A stretch of 36,262 nt of DNA from Candidatus Heimdallarchaeota archaeon (GCA_023705905.1 BPTK01000002.1:1-36262); one strand, 5' to 3'. Counted from the first letter of the stretch, positions 19,297 to 29,297 are shown. Program-made: numbers and translations. Notes: generated by a model not told the origin, from the sequence alone.

Positions 19297-19733
19297 TCTT
19301 TCTTATCTTCTCTTTCTACTTTTTTCCTTGTAAAGAATTTAATTGCTCGATCAGTTGTAAGGAATGTTGCTACTAAGTCAGTTATCAACCCATATCCTAT
19401 TCCTGCTGCAAATGTAGTATAACTGAAATATGGATCTATCAACAGTACTGTGGTTGATATTAGCAATCCGAAAAATATTCCTCTAATACTTGCATTCATC
19501 CATTTTTTCCAACCAATTCTAGGTACAATGGTAAACTCCTCAACGAACCCAATAGTTACTCCTAGCACTAAACGAGACATCCAAATTCCCAGTAGATAAA
19601 CTATATTACCTAAATAATCTCCACCAAATATTCTTGAGCCAACTCCGATAATACAAATAATACCGAGCAAAGCTCCTGTAATTGTTGAAATAATAAGCCG
19701 ACGATAATTAATCGTTTTACTCACATAACTCAA
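19293..19733 (-). CDS. Small multi-TM protein of unknown function
   Basis: Several hydrophobic segments and a basic C-terminus; overlaps the DUF362 stop by 4 bp. Confidence 0.65.
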   Translation of the reverse strand: MSYVSKTINYRRLIISTITGALLGIICIIGVGSRIFGGDYLGNIVYLLGIWMSRLVLGVTIGFVEEFTIVPRIGWKKWMNASIRGIFFGLLISTTVLLIDPYFSYTTFAAGIGYGLITDLVATFLTTDRAIKFFTRKKVEREDKKD

Positions 19734-19834
19734 AGCTAGGTTCTCTTTAAACCTTCTTTTCTTTCAACTAAACTAAGAGAACTTCATATCGAACATTTTT
19801 TAAATTCCTTTGAGATTTTTAGCCAGTGAAAACT

Positions 19835-20767
19835 ATGGATTTGAAAGGTAGGTCACTTCTTTCATTGAAAGATTTTACGGCAGAAGAAATTCGTTTTCTT
19901 CTTGATGAATCTAAGAGATTGAAGGCTGATTTTAAAGCCTATAATCGAGAAAAACCCCTTAAAGGTTTAACTCTTGGAATGATTTTTCAAAAACGATCAA
20001 CTCGAACTCGTGTTTCTACAGAGGTCGCCATGTACTACTTAGGTGGTCACGGAATCTTTTTGAGCTCTTCAGACATTCAATTAGGTGCTGGAGAAACTAT
20101 TAGGGACACATCTCGTGTGCTTTCCCGAATGCTTGATGGTGTGTTAGCAAGAGTTTATGCCCACGAAGATGTTAAGGAGCTAGCAAAGTATTCCACTATT
20201 CCTGTTATCAATGCTCTTTCAGACAAATATCATCCATTGCAGATCCTTGCTGATCTTTTAACCATTGAAGAACATAAGGACAGGTTAGCTGGATTGAAAC
20301 TAGCTTGGTCAGGAGATGGTAACAATGTTTGTAATTCCTTACTTATTGGCTGTGCAAAGATGGGTATTGACATGTCTGTTGCAACTCCAAAAGGCTATGA
20401 ACCTCCAAATGATGTTGTAGAATTGGCTATGGGTTTTGCAGACGACACAGGTGCAAAGATTGTCATAACCAATGATGCTGTGTTTGCAGTAAAGGATGCA
20501 GATGTAGTAGTAACTGATACATTCATTTCTATGGGTGAAGAAGAGCAGGAAAAAGAGAAGCTCGCAGCATTCAAAGATTATGTGGTATCAGACGAATTAT
20601 GTGCAAATGCTAAATCAGATTTTATTTTCATGCATTGTTTGCCATATAAGCACAAAGAAGCAACTGAAGAAATTTTCGAAAGCGAAAACAGTGTTGTTTT
20701 TGATGAGGCTGAAAACAGGCTTTGTACCGTCATGGCTGTTCTTAACGCAGTAATGGGACAACAATAG
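19835..20767 (+). CDS. argF: Ornithine carbamoyltransferase
   Basis: FQKRSTRTRVSTE (carbamoyl-phosphate motif), LSDKYHPLQILADLLTI, GDGNN, DTFISMGEEEQEK, MHCLP. GTG start at 19826 also possible. Confidence 0.93.
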   Translation: MDLKGRSLLSLKDFTAEEIRFLLDESKRLKADFKAYNREKPLKGLTLGMIFQKRSTRTRVSTEVAMYYLGGHGIFLSSSDIQLGAGETIRDTSRVLSRMLDGVLARVYAHEDVKELAKYSTIPVINALSDKYHPLQILADLLTIEEHKDRLAGLKLAWSGDGNNVCNSLLIGCAKMGIDMSVATPKGYEPPNDVVELAMGFADDTGAKIVITNDAVFAVKDADVVVTDTFISMGEEEQEKEKLAAFKDYVVSDELCANAKSDFIFMHCLPYKHKEATEEIFESENSVVFDEAENRLCTVMAVLNAVMGQQ

Positions 20768-20843
20768 TTCCATCTTTTTTTTGCTTTTCATTATTTATAT
20801 ATAATTGTTAGAAGAAGAAAAAAGGAGTGCCGAAGCACTCTGT

Positions 20844-22142
20844 TTAATCACCGGGTAAAGGGGCGATTGTTTCAGTTTTTACATTGGTGAAATTAAATAA
20901 GCGTGTTTTGATGCTTAGGAGAATTATTCCAAGAAGTAGTATTCCACTTGCCATCAACATAGTGTTTGCGATTCCTATTGCTTCTGATGTCAAACCTGAG
21001 AGTGATAAGCAAGCTACACTGAAGATCTGAATATAGGCATTGGTAGCACTATATGCTCTCCCTCTAATTTCATTAGGAACTTCCTCAGCAAAATAGGCAT
21101 TGATACTAAGACTATGCATTCCTAACATTACGCCAGATATAAAGCCAAAGACTCCGATTACATAGATTGATGGTGTAAATATGAATATCATATAATAAAC
21201 TGCCAAAGCTACTACACCGGCTACTATTGCCCTGTTTCGTCCTATTTGCTTCTCAAATTTAGCAAAGAGTATGTTTCCTATAACGGTTCCCAGTGCTACA
21301 ACTGCACCAACAATTCCATATTCAATATTTGCTACTTGCTCAAGAGCTACATTTCCACTATGTCGTATCTCGAAGATCCAGGGATATATCAAGGGTCCTG
21401 CAAAAGCTGAACCGATCACTACGAAAGTAAACAATATCAATAACACTCTGATTATTCTTTGTCTAAAGAGAAAGCCTAATCCTTCACCTAGATCACTGAA
21501 GATTGTTCTGACAGTTAATTTCTCCTCTTTATCCCTTGATGCTGAGGGGATTGTAGTCAATAGTATAATTGCACCGGACAAAACATAACATCCACTTGTT
21601 ATCCAAAAAGCTGGTGGCCCGAAGAATGCATAAATTGGAGCAGCCATAAGAGGTCCTAAGACTGCTAATGTTTGAAAGATAAGCCTACTGATACTAATGG
21701 CTTTTACATATAATTTCAGTCCTACCATCTCAGGTATAGCTGCTGATCTTGGTGCTGAGAAGCTTGATGATCCCACCCCATCTATGAAAGCTATAATTAG
21801 CAAAATATAGAAAGTGTTGATAAAAGGAATCGCTATTATCGAAGCTGCTCTAATGAAATCAGCTGTAACCATTATTGTTTTCCTACTAATTCTGTCAGCC
21901 AATACCCCTGAAATTGGTCCAATTAAAATCCAAGGCAATGTTTGTGCTGCTAAAACAAATGTCATTTGAGCAGCTGATCCAGTAAGACTGTATACATAAA
22001 GCACAATTGCTATTCTAAAAACCGCATCTCCTACATTACTGAACAATTGTCCTGAAAGCAGTTTAACAAAATTCTTATTTTTGAAAACATCCCTATAGGA
22101 CGCTTCTTCACTTACTATTTCATTTTCTGTCAATGTTTCCAC
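20844..22142 (-). CDS. MFS transporter (drug/macrolide-efflux type)
   Basis: About 12 TM; NFVKLLSGQLFSNVGDAVFRIAIVLYVYSLTGSAAQMTFVLAAQTLPWILIGPISGVLADRISRKTIMVTADFIRA. Confidence 0.9.
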   Translation of the reverse strand: METLTENEIVSEEASYRDVFKNKNFVKLLSGQLFSNVGDAVFRIAIVLYVYSLTGSAAQMTFVLAAQTLPWILIGPISGVLADRISRKTIMVTADFIRAASIIAIPFINTFYILLIIAFIDGVGSSSFSAPRSAAIPEMVGLKLYVKAISISRLIFQTLAVLGPLMAAPIYAFFGPPAFWITSGCYVLSGAIILLTTIPSASRDKEEKLTVRTIFSDLGEGLGFLFRQRIIRVLLILFTFVVIGSAFAGPLIYPWIFEIRHSGNVALEQVANIEYGIVGAVVALGTVIGNILFAKFEKQIGRNRAIVAGVVALAVYYMIFIFTPSIYVIGVFGFISGVMLGMHSLSINAYFAEEVPNEIRGRAYSATNAYIQIFSVACLSLSGLTSEAIGIANTMLMASGILLLGIILLSIKTRLFNFTNVKTETIAPLPGD

Positions 22143-22295
22143 CTATTTCTTATACAATAAATAAAAATAAAAGAAAAATTAAAGCAAGCTTCTTTTTTGT
22201 AGCATAACTTTTTCAAAGAATGCTAGCTTCTGTCTTTCCATTTTAATTTTGATTTGATCCTGTTTCTTTTTGCTTGTTATCATTTTTTTCACCGT

Positions 22296-22395
22296 TTCTC
22301 ATTTAGTTCGAGAAATGTTCTCATATTATGTAAGAATTAGGTGTATTTAAACGTTTCTCATGTTAAGTGAGAATGAGTATCATTATTAATGAGAA
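22296..22395. promoter_or_regulatory. Four-site palindromic operator array (TTCTCA-N7-TGAGAA)
   Basis: Sites at 22296-22314 (TTCTCA..CGAGAA), 22318-22336 (TTCTCA..TAAGAA), 22355-22373 (TTCTCA..TGAGAA, perfect), 22377-22395 (GTATCA..TGAGAA); lies between divergent transporter and HTH regulator genes. Confidence 0.75.
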
Positions 22396-22445
22396 ACTTT
22401 ATATATTCCTCTACAGCTCGTTATATTGTAAGTGAGTTAATTATC

Positions 22446-23081
22446 ATGTCTTATCAAGATATAATAGAAGAAGAACAAAAATCAGTCATTTATATTGACA
22501 ATGAAGATACTCTAAAGTACCTGCACAATCCCTTATACTTACCTATACTTAAAATTCTAAGGTTAGGATATAAAACCTTCAAAGAGATAAAAGAGGAGTA
22601 TGTTACTCATTCCAGTACAGTGCCTCCCGACAAGACTTTGTATAGGCACTTGAATAGTCTAAAGGAAGTTGGATTAATCTTTGAGTTTGGAAAAAGAGTC
22701 TATAAAGGGCAATCAATGACCGAAAAATTATTTTCTCGAACTGCAAAATTCTTTCATTCTGCGAAGAAAATGGATGATGACGAATACGACAGTAAAATTA
22801 AGAAACAGTCAAAAATCTTGTCAAAGTTCTTTAGTTTGGCTTACAATGTCCCTGATGTTAAAGCGGGATGTCTTGAAGTTTTATTGAAAAAGCTACATTC
22901 TGTTGATCTTGAGGGGATAAGTGCAATCTTCCAGAAATTCCCCGATGAAATCGCCGATATCGCCGGTAACCTTCCTCACGAGGAACTACAAGCAGTTGTT
23001 GATGAATACATACGTCTTAACTCAGTAATTGCTTCTCCAAACATCCTTGAAGAGCTAAAGAAGTGTTTAGACCTTAAGTAG
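22446..23081 (+). CDS. ArsR-like wHTH transcriptional regulator
   Basis: YLHNPLYLPILKILRLGYKTFKEIKEEYVTHSSTVPPDKTLYRHLNSLKEVGLIFEFGKRV = wHTH. Start trimmed: the upstream ATG (22389) lies inside palindrome 4 and upstream of a TATA-like sequence. Confidence 0.75.
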   Translation: MSYQDIIEEEQKSVIYIDNEDTLKYLHNPLYLPILKILRLGYKTFKEIKEEYVTHSSTVPPDKTLYRHLNSLKEVGLIFEFGKRVYKGQSMTEKLFSRTAKFFHSAKKMDDDEYDSKIKKQSKILSKFFSLAYNVPDVKAGCLEVLLKKLHSVDLEGISAIFQKFPDEIADIAGNLPHEELQAVVDEYIRLNSVIASPNILEELKKCLDLK

Positions 23082-23125
23082 TTTTTACACGAAAGTTTTT
23101 TACAGAACACTTCCTTTTTTCATAT

Positions 23126-24028
23126 ATGTTGAAGGTCGCCAGCATTCAGATTGCCCCAGTTTTCCTTGATGCTCAAAAGACTTGGAAAAAATTATCCGAA
23201 CACATCAAACTCGCTCACGCTGATGGTGCAAATTTAGTAACATGGGGGGAAACACTTATTCCAGGTTATCCTCAATGGCTTTCCCCTGCCGGAGGAGCTA
23301 AATTCAATGACCCCGATCAGAAGCACGTTTACGCTAAATACTGGCAAGAAGCTCTACATTTGAAAGAGAGTAACATTATACAGGAAATGAAAAGTTTAGC
23401 CAAAGAGCTGGAAATAATGTTTATGGGGGGTATCGCTGAAAAAGAAGGAGGGTCTATTTATTGTACTTTGTTAACTATAGGTCCTGACGGAGAGATTTGG
23501 GGCCGTCATCGCAAACTCAAACCAACTTATGAAGAGAGATTGGTGTGGGCTGATGGAGATAGAAAAGGTCTCAAAACATATGACTATCAAGAAGTAAAAG
23601 TTGGAGGATTAAATTGCTGGGAGAATTGGTTACCTTTAGCACGAGCTGCTTTGCACCTACAGGAAGAGATGCTTCACATAGCTGTCTGGCCAGGTAGTTC
23701 AAATACAACCTCAGATATCACTCGTTTTATTGCTCTTGAAGGTCGATCTTATGTCGTCTCTACATCAGGTTTGCTAAGACAATCTGACTTCTCTCATTTA
23801 GATGAAACAGAGTTCCCTATGAAGCAAATAATGGAATCAAACTCAAGAAGTTGGCAAAATGGTGGCTCAATGATTGTTAATCCTAAAGGTGAAATCATTG
23901 CAGGACCTTTAATTGATCAAGAAGGCATTCTCTATGCAGATATTGATCCCCTATTAGTTATTAAAGAAAGACAAAATCTAGACATTAGTGGCCATTATTC
24001 AAGGTTTGACATTTTTAATAAACCTTGA
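23126..24028 (+). CDS. Nitrilase-branch carbon-nitrogen hydrolase
   Basis: Catalytic E-K-C triad context: WGETLIPGYPQW (E), HRKLKPTYEERLVW (K), GGLNCWENWLPLARAAL (C). Confidence 0.9.
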   Translation: MLKVASIQIAPVFLDAQKTWKKLSEHIKLAHADGANLVTWGETLIPGYPQWLSPAGGAKFNDPDQKHVYAKYWQEALHLKESNIIQEMKSLAKELEIMFMGGIAEKEGGSIYCTLLTIGPDGEIWGRHRKLKPTYEERLVWADGDRKGLKTYDYQEVKVGGLNCWENWLPLARAALHLQEEMLHIAVWPGSSNTTSDITRFIALEGRSYVVSTSGLLRQSDFSHLDETEFPMKQIMESNSRSWQNGGSMIVNPKGEIIAGPLIDQEGILYADIDPLLVIKERQNLDISGHYSRFDIFNKP

Positions 24029-24059
24029 AATGTGGGTTGACGAAGTTCCATGTAGCACA

Positions 24060-25979
24060 CTACTTTTTGCCTAGTTTCCTTTTTCGTCTAAACACTATTC
24101 CTATAGAAAATGCTAACAAAACGACACTAAAAGCAAAAGACGTATCATCGGGAGCATCAGGAACTAAGGGATCATAACCATTTTCAACCTCATAACCATC
24201 TAGCATGCCATCTCCGTCCGTATCATTGTCATTGGGGTCAGAGAAATAGATTAGAACTTCCTCTTTGTCTGACAAGTCATCATCATCTGAATCAGAATCA
24301 TCTGGTTTCGTCTCATAGTCATTAACTTCTTCATAATCAGAGAGACCATCGGAATCTGTGTCATTCACCAACGGGTTCGCATTGTTCAGATATTCCTCTA
24401 AATTTGTCAAGCCATCTCCATCGGCATCTCCGTTGGCATCGTTAAGCCAAGGATCAAGATTGTATTCTATTTCCCAATCTGGTGCCATTCCATCTGCATC
24501 GGTATCGATCAAGGGATAGGGATCAGAAGCTCCAGCTGTTCCATCAATATCATACGAACCTGATTCACTCCAGTCGTACCAATAGTTCCCAGAATTGGAA
24601 CTTGTATTGTACCAATAATTATCAACGCCATTATCAATAGCTTCCGGTGCACTAGTATGCTTATTGTTTACAACGATATTTGAGTAGAAACTATTGCCTG
24701 CAGAGTTTTCTTGCACAGATATTCCATAATATGTTCCATAATCAGCAGTAGCATATCGAGCAAAGACATTATGATAAAATTGACAATTATCTGTTTCTCT
24801 CAAATAAAGACCATTCCGTTCACTATCATATATTTCATTATTCCTAATAGTTAGTGAACTACAATAATACAATGAAAGCCCACTTTCCCCGTTGTTTACT
24901 ATATAGTTATTTTCAATAGTGCAATCATGACTCAAAACTATGTAAAGGCCATGGAGATATTCATTAAAGCCGAAAGAATTATTGTTAATGTGCCCTGAAA
25001 AAACCTGATAAAGATAAGCGTTGAAAAAACCGTCCTTATAGTGGTTATTTTCTACATTTACAGCTGTCACGCAACTAATACGCATTCCAGTGTCGGTGAA
25101 ATAATTGTTTAATACGTTAATATTTTCTCCATGTACTGCTTCAATACCACATGTATTTTCAGATATATTTGCGTTCTGACAGTAAAATAGACTTATTCCA
25201 ACAAAGTGTTTCAGTATTGTCAAACCACTTGTTTGTTGGTATTTAACTGTTATATTCGTACAGTTCACAAAACATAATTGCTGATAATCAGAATTGCTAA
25301 ACACCAAATCTTCCTGATTTTCGAACCATCCAATTTCTTTACCCCCCACAGTGTTATTGTACACAACATATGAAAGACAGTCTGATAAACTGCTAGAATC
25401 ATCAAGATAAACACGGATTCCATATGCAGAAAACGTGTTGTTAGCTATAATTGAATTAGATGCATATTCAATCCAAAGTCCTAAACCTTGTATCAAGAAA
25501 GTGTTGTTAGCTATAACCGCCCCTTCCCCTCCAAACAAAGATATTCCCAGGTTCATATTACCCTCAAAAACATTGTTTATTATTTTGACTCTGTCATCTC
25601 CTACATGATCCATCGAAATACCCGTTCCTGTTTCACTTACTCTTGATATAACACAATTTCTAATCACAAGGTATTTGGTTGTGTATTCAATTCTTATCCC
25701 GTTATAAGGTGCTAGATCAGGATAATCTGAAGTAATATGATAATTTTCAATTATATATGGGTCAATCTCTGTTCCATTTCCTGAAGTAGCATAAATAGCA
25801 AAGTCATCATCAGTAAGAATGTTGATATTCCTAATTTCAACCATTGATTCGGTTGTAGCCGTTTCCTCTATTTTACCTAAAGGACTATTACTCTTTAGAG
25901 CTGAAGCAGTAGGTACTAATAGAAGAATAACAAAAACATGTAATAGAAGTGCTTTCAGTCTGCCTTTCATAACGCTCAA
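24060..25979 (-). CDS. Secreted/anchored right-handed beta-helix (NosD-like) protein with thrombospondin type 3-like Ca-binding repeats
   Basis: Signal peptide, NosD-type repeats (NNTF..., IENNYIVNNGESGLSLYYCSSLTIRNNEIYDS), Asp-rich DTDSDGLSDYEEV / DNDTDGDGMLDGYEV repeats, C-terminal TM plus RRKRK. Confidence 0.88.
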   Translation of the reverse strand: MSVMKGRLKALLLHVFVILLLVPTASALKSNSPLGKIEETATTESMVEIRNINILTDDDFAIYATSGNGTEIDPYIIENYHITSDYPDLAPYNGIRIEYTTKYLVIRNCVISRVSETGTGISMDHVGDDRVKIINNVFEGNMNLGISLFGGEGAVIANNTFLIQGLGLWIEYASNSIIANNTFSAYGIRVYLDDSSSLSDCLSYVVYNNTVGGKEIGWFENQEDLVFSNSDYQQLCFVNCTNITVKYQQTSGLTILKHFVGISLFYCQNANISENTCGIEAVHGENINVLNNYFTDTGMRISCVTAVNVENNHYKDGFFNAYLYQVFSGHINNNSFGFNEYLHGLYIVLSHDCTIENNYIVNNGESGLSLYYCSSLTIRNNEIYDSERNGLYLRETDNCQFYHNVFARYATADYGTYYGISVQENSAGNSFYSNIVVNNKHTSAPEAIDNGVDNYWYNTSSNSGNYWYDWSESGSYDIDGTAGASDPYPLIDTDADGMAPDWEIEYNLDPWLNDANGDADGDGLTNLEEYLNNANPLVNDTDSDGLSDYEEVNDYETKPDDSDSDDDDLSDKEEVLIYFSDPNDNDTDGDGMLDGYEVENGYDPLVPDAPDDTSFAFSVVLLAFSIGIVFRRKRKLGKK

Positions 25980-26107
25980 ATTATTGTTTTAATTTTACAA
26001 TAAATAAATGTTAGTACAGAAATTATCTGTTCTGATGAATTAAGTTCAATCTAGTTTTGGTCTACTATCCATTTTTATATAGGAAGATTACACAAATAGT
26101 GAATAGC

Positions 26108-27502
26108 ATGAATCCTTTAAAAATCTTTCAAGAAAATAAAAAACAATTTTACGAAGAGCTATTTGATCTACTGCGTATACCTAGCATAACAAAAAATAAT
26201 GAAGATGTAGCAGCAGTTGCAGAATGGTTAAAGGCTGTTCTTCAGCAAAATGCTAATTATGTAGAAATCATTCAAACTGAAGGCAATCCTGTTGTCCTAG
26301 CAGAATGGAAACCCCAGATAGAGAAGAAAGACACACCTACCATTCTTTTCTATGGTCATTATGATGTTCAACCTCCTGAACCTCTTGACAAATGGGATTC
26401 TCCACCTTTTGAACCTGAAATACGAGAAGGAAGGATATATGCCAGAGGTGTTGGAGACAATAAAGGACAATTTTATGCACACTATTCAGCCATCAAGTGT
26501 TTACACCAAGCAAAGGAACTTGGTCTTTCTGTGAAGTTTATTTTTGATGGGGAAGAAGAATTGGGTTCTTTTCATCTTGAAGAAGCGATGAATAAAAGAA
26601 AAGAATTTTTTGAAGATGTTGACCTGATTATCGTTTCAGATGGACCAGCTGATCCTTCTTGGCAACCAACTTTAGAATTTGGAGCAAGGGGAATACAAAC
26701 GATAAGAATTGAACTTCAATCAGCTGATAGTGATGTCCATAGTGGTAACTTTGGTGGTATTCAACCCAATCCTGCGTGGGATTTGATGGCAATTCTGAAT
26801 ACTATGAGAGATGAAAATGGTAAGTGTTTGATTGAAGGATTTTACGACGATGTTTTTATTCCAACAGAATCTGCACTTAAAGCTGCAGAGGATCTTAATC
26901 GTGACCCTGAAACTTACAAGAAACAATTAGGCATATCATATTTTGGCGAAGAACTTGACCAACCCTTAACACATAGAGTGATGTTCCGTCCAACATTGAA
27001 CATCCGAGGTTTTAAATCAGGTGAGATCCGGGAGAATGCTAAAACAATTATTCCAAGTGAAGCAGTTGCAGAACTAGATGTTAGGATGGTGCCTAATCAA
27101 ACACCAGAAAAAATGGAGTCTCTGATTCTTGCTCATTTCGATAATCTGAGGAGTCAATCTGAAAGGATGGCTCAAGTTCTTGATAGATGTAAAATCAGTT
27201 TTGGGGCGAGTTTTCATCCTTTGTTTACTCCCTTAGAACTACCTTGGACTGAGATTCTAACTGCGGCGATTAAAGAAGGATTTGAACAGGAACCAGTAAA
27301 ACTTCCACTTGCAGGAGGAAGTTTGCCATTATATTCTTTGTACAAAGTCACTGGAAAACCTATTTACATAATTCCATACGCTCAACCAGATGAAGCTAAC
27401 CATGCACCAAATGAAAACATGATGACTGAATGGTTTGAAAAAGGAGTACAAACCACCATCAAACTACTACAAAAATTAGGTAACATAGATTCATCTAGCT
27501 AA
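26108..27502 (+). CDS. M20-family metallopeptidase (dipeptidase-like)
   Basis: ILFYGHYDVQPPEPLDKWDSPPFEPEIREGRIYARGVGDNKGQFYAH, FDGEEELGS, DSDVHSGNFGG, final DEANHAPNE. Start trimmed to the MNPLKIF Met. Confidence 0.93.
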   Translation: MNPLKIFQENKKQFYEELFDLLRIPSITKNNEDVAAVAEWLKAVLQQNANYVEIIQTEGNPVVLAEWKPQIEKKDTPTILFYGHYDVQPPEPLDKWDSPPFEPEIREGRIYARGVGDNKGQFYAHYSAIKCLHQAKELGLSVKFIFDGEEELGSFHLEEAMNKRKEFFEDVDLIIVSDGPADPSWQPTLEFGARGIQTIRIELQSADSDVHSGNFGGIQPNPAWDLMAILNTMRDENGKCLIEGFYDDVFIPTESALKAAEDLNRDPETYKKQLGISYFGEELDQPLTHRVMFRPTLNIRGFKSGEIRENAKTIIPSEAVAELDVRMVPNQTPEKMESLILAHFDNLRSQSERMAQVLDRCKISFGASFHPLFTPLELPWTEILTAAIKEGFEQEPVKLPLAGGSLPLYSLYKVTGKPIYIIPYAQPDEANHAPNENMMTEWFEKGVQTTIKLLQKLGNIDSSS

Positions 27503-28339
27503 TATCTCTGCTACCTCTTGCGTTTTCTCTTCCAATTTCATTGTCAGGTCAGTTTCTCTTTTAGCTTTTATTATTTCATCAGCTATCCCTGAAATAACTT
27601 TTCTTTTTAACCGCTTAGAGAATTTTGTCACCCAAATAAGAGGTACGAAAAACCATGGTTTAATCAAATCATCTTTAGGGTTACTCACAAGTTTTGCTAT
27701 TTGCCCAGCAAGTTTTAGTACTTCATACCCTTGGAATCCTGATTTTCCGTAACCTGCTACGTTACCAAAATTTGTTTCATAAGGGCCAGGAAGAACAGTT
27801 GAGATCTCAACCCCGTATTCCTTTACTTCTTCCCTTATACAATCGCTAAATATTTTTACAGCAGCCTTAGTTGCACTATATACTGCAAACGGATATGATG
27901 GCAAAAGAGCTAGTGTTGAGGATAGATTGATGATATGGCCCTTACCTTGTTTTTTCATTATAGGTAATACCTTATGTGTTAGTTTAATTAACGCTAAAAT
28001 GTTCGTCTCTATCAACTCGTCAATTTCCTCTTCTGGTTGATCAATAAATAAATTAGCTTTTCCCAACCCAGCATTGTTGATAAGTACGTCAATATGCCCG
28101 AAAGCTTTCAATGAAAGATTTACTATTCTCTCGCGATCCTCTCTGTTTCTGACATCTCCAACGATTGGCAAAACTTTTGCTCCCATTCTTTTTACTGCGT
28201 GAGCTGTTTTCATAAGCTCTTTCTGTCTTCTGGCTACAATGACAAGTTTTGGTTTACTTAGTGCAAGCTCCAAAGCCACTGCTCTTCCAATTCCGGAAGA
28301 TGCCCCTGTAATTATAATTGTTAGATTCTCGTCTTTCAT
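27491..28339 (-). CDS. Short-chain dehydrogenase/reductase
   Basis: ITGASSGIGRAVALEL, INNAGLG, NLSSTLALLPSYPFAVYSATKAAVK; overlaps the convergent M20 gene by 12 bp. Confidence 0.92.
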   Translation of the reverse strand: MKDENLTIIITGASSGIGRAVALELALSKPKLVIVARRQKELMKTAHAVKRMGAKVLPIVGDVRNREDRERIVNLSLKAFGHIDVLINNAGLGKANLFIDQPEEEIDELIETNILALIKLTHKVLPIMKKQGKGHIINLSSTLALLPSYPFAVYSATKAAVKIFSDCIREEVKEYGVEISTVLPGPYETNFGNVAGYGKSGFQGYEVLKLAGQIAKLVSNPKDDLIKPWFFVPLIWVTKFSKRLKRKVISGIADEIIKAKRETDLTMKLEEKTQEVAEILAR

Positions 28340-28433
28340 AGGATCATTAGCTTATCCTAAAAAGCATATAAAAGAGCCACAATTGTCTGCTTTTCAACCT
28401 GAGAGTTTTAAACAATTAATCTTCTTGCCAGAA

Positions 28434-29297
28434 TTATATTTGGATACATTCCTTTCCTTGTCCTTCCACAATATCAATAATATTCTTTCTTTGTTCAGAT
28501 CTTGCTCCTTTCTTATCTATTAGAGCTCCTTTAGGTCCCTCAATGGTTTTTTTGAAGGCTTCCAATATAATTTCTTCATTTAAATTATCTAAAGTATGCT
28601 TAGCAGCTATGTGACTGATGTGTGTTTTTTCATCCAAAAGAACATGTTTACGGAATCTGTAAGCATAGTGGTTTCCTCCAAAACCGATGAAACTCTCACC
28701 TTGAAACTTACTTCTTTGTACAAATTGCTCAGCTGTTTCGATAATTGCTTGTCCCACTGCCAAGGCTGCTTTCTTATGTACCCAGTACTCTTCACTGCTC
28801 CCCAATTCCATGAAAATCAGAGGTGTTTGAAGTTCTGTTGGCCCATGATGAGTAACTTCCATATCAACCTTGAACTCTACTAAATCAAACTCTTCTTGTT
28901 TTGTGATCAGATTTTGTAAACCAAATTTTAAAGCTGTGGCTGATGTATAAGATAGTTCTTTCTCTCTACCTTCGAGTGTTATTTGGTTCCAGTTACCTGT
29001 TGGATGAACTAGTAAAGCAGGTGTTCCCGAAGCCGCCCTATGTCTGCTGGTAAAAATATACAATTCTGCTTCAATTTCTAAATCAAGGTGATTGCTTGCT
29101 ACACCATCTTTCTTCGAATGAATAATTTTGATGTCGTTGGGGTATTTGTTATGTTGGTAAACAATGCTACCATCAAATTGTTGTTCAGATTCTTTGAAGT
29201 AAGAATGATTCTTAATCTCACTCCAAATTGTATTTGCAGCTAAATCTGGCTCAGGTATGATTATTGCTACTCTTGATTTTATAGACACATTAAGCAC
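28434..29297 (-). CDS. dtdA: D-aminoacyl-tRNA deacylase, archaeal/plant GEK1-type
   Basis: FTSRHRAASGTPALLVHPTGNW, VDMEVTHHGPTELQTPLIFMELGSSEEYW, GFGGNHYAYRF. Apparent GTG start. Confidence 0.9.
   Translation of the reverse strand: MLNVSIKSRVAIIIPEPDLAANTIWSEIKNHSYFKESEQQFDGSIVYQHNKYPNDIKIIHSKKDGVASNHLDLEIEAELYIFTSRHRAASGTPALLVHPTGNWNQITLEGREKELSYTSATALKFGLQNLITKQEEFDLVEFKVDMEVTHHGPTELQTPLIFMELGSSEEYWVHKKAALAVGQAIIETAEQFVQRSKFQGESFIGFGGNHYAYRFRKHVLLDEKTHISHIAAKHTLDNLNEEIILEAFKKTIEGPKGALIDKKGARSEQRKNIIDIVEGQGKECIQI

Noticed and set aside
22389-22445. Upstream ATG for the HTH regulator
   Set aside because: The ATG lies inside palindrome 4 and before a TATA-like sequence; the Met at 22446 is a better start.
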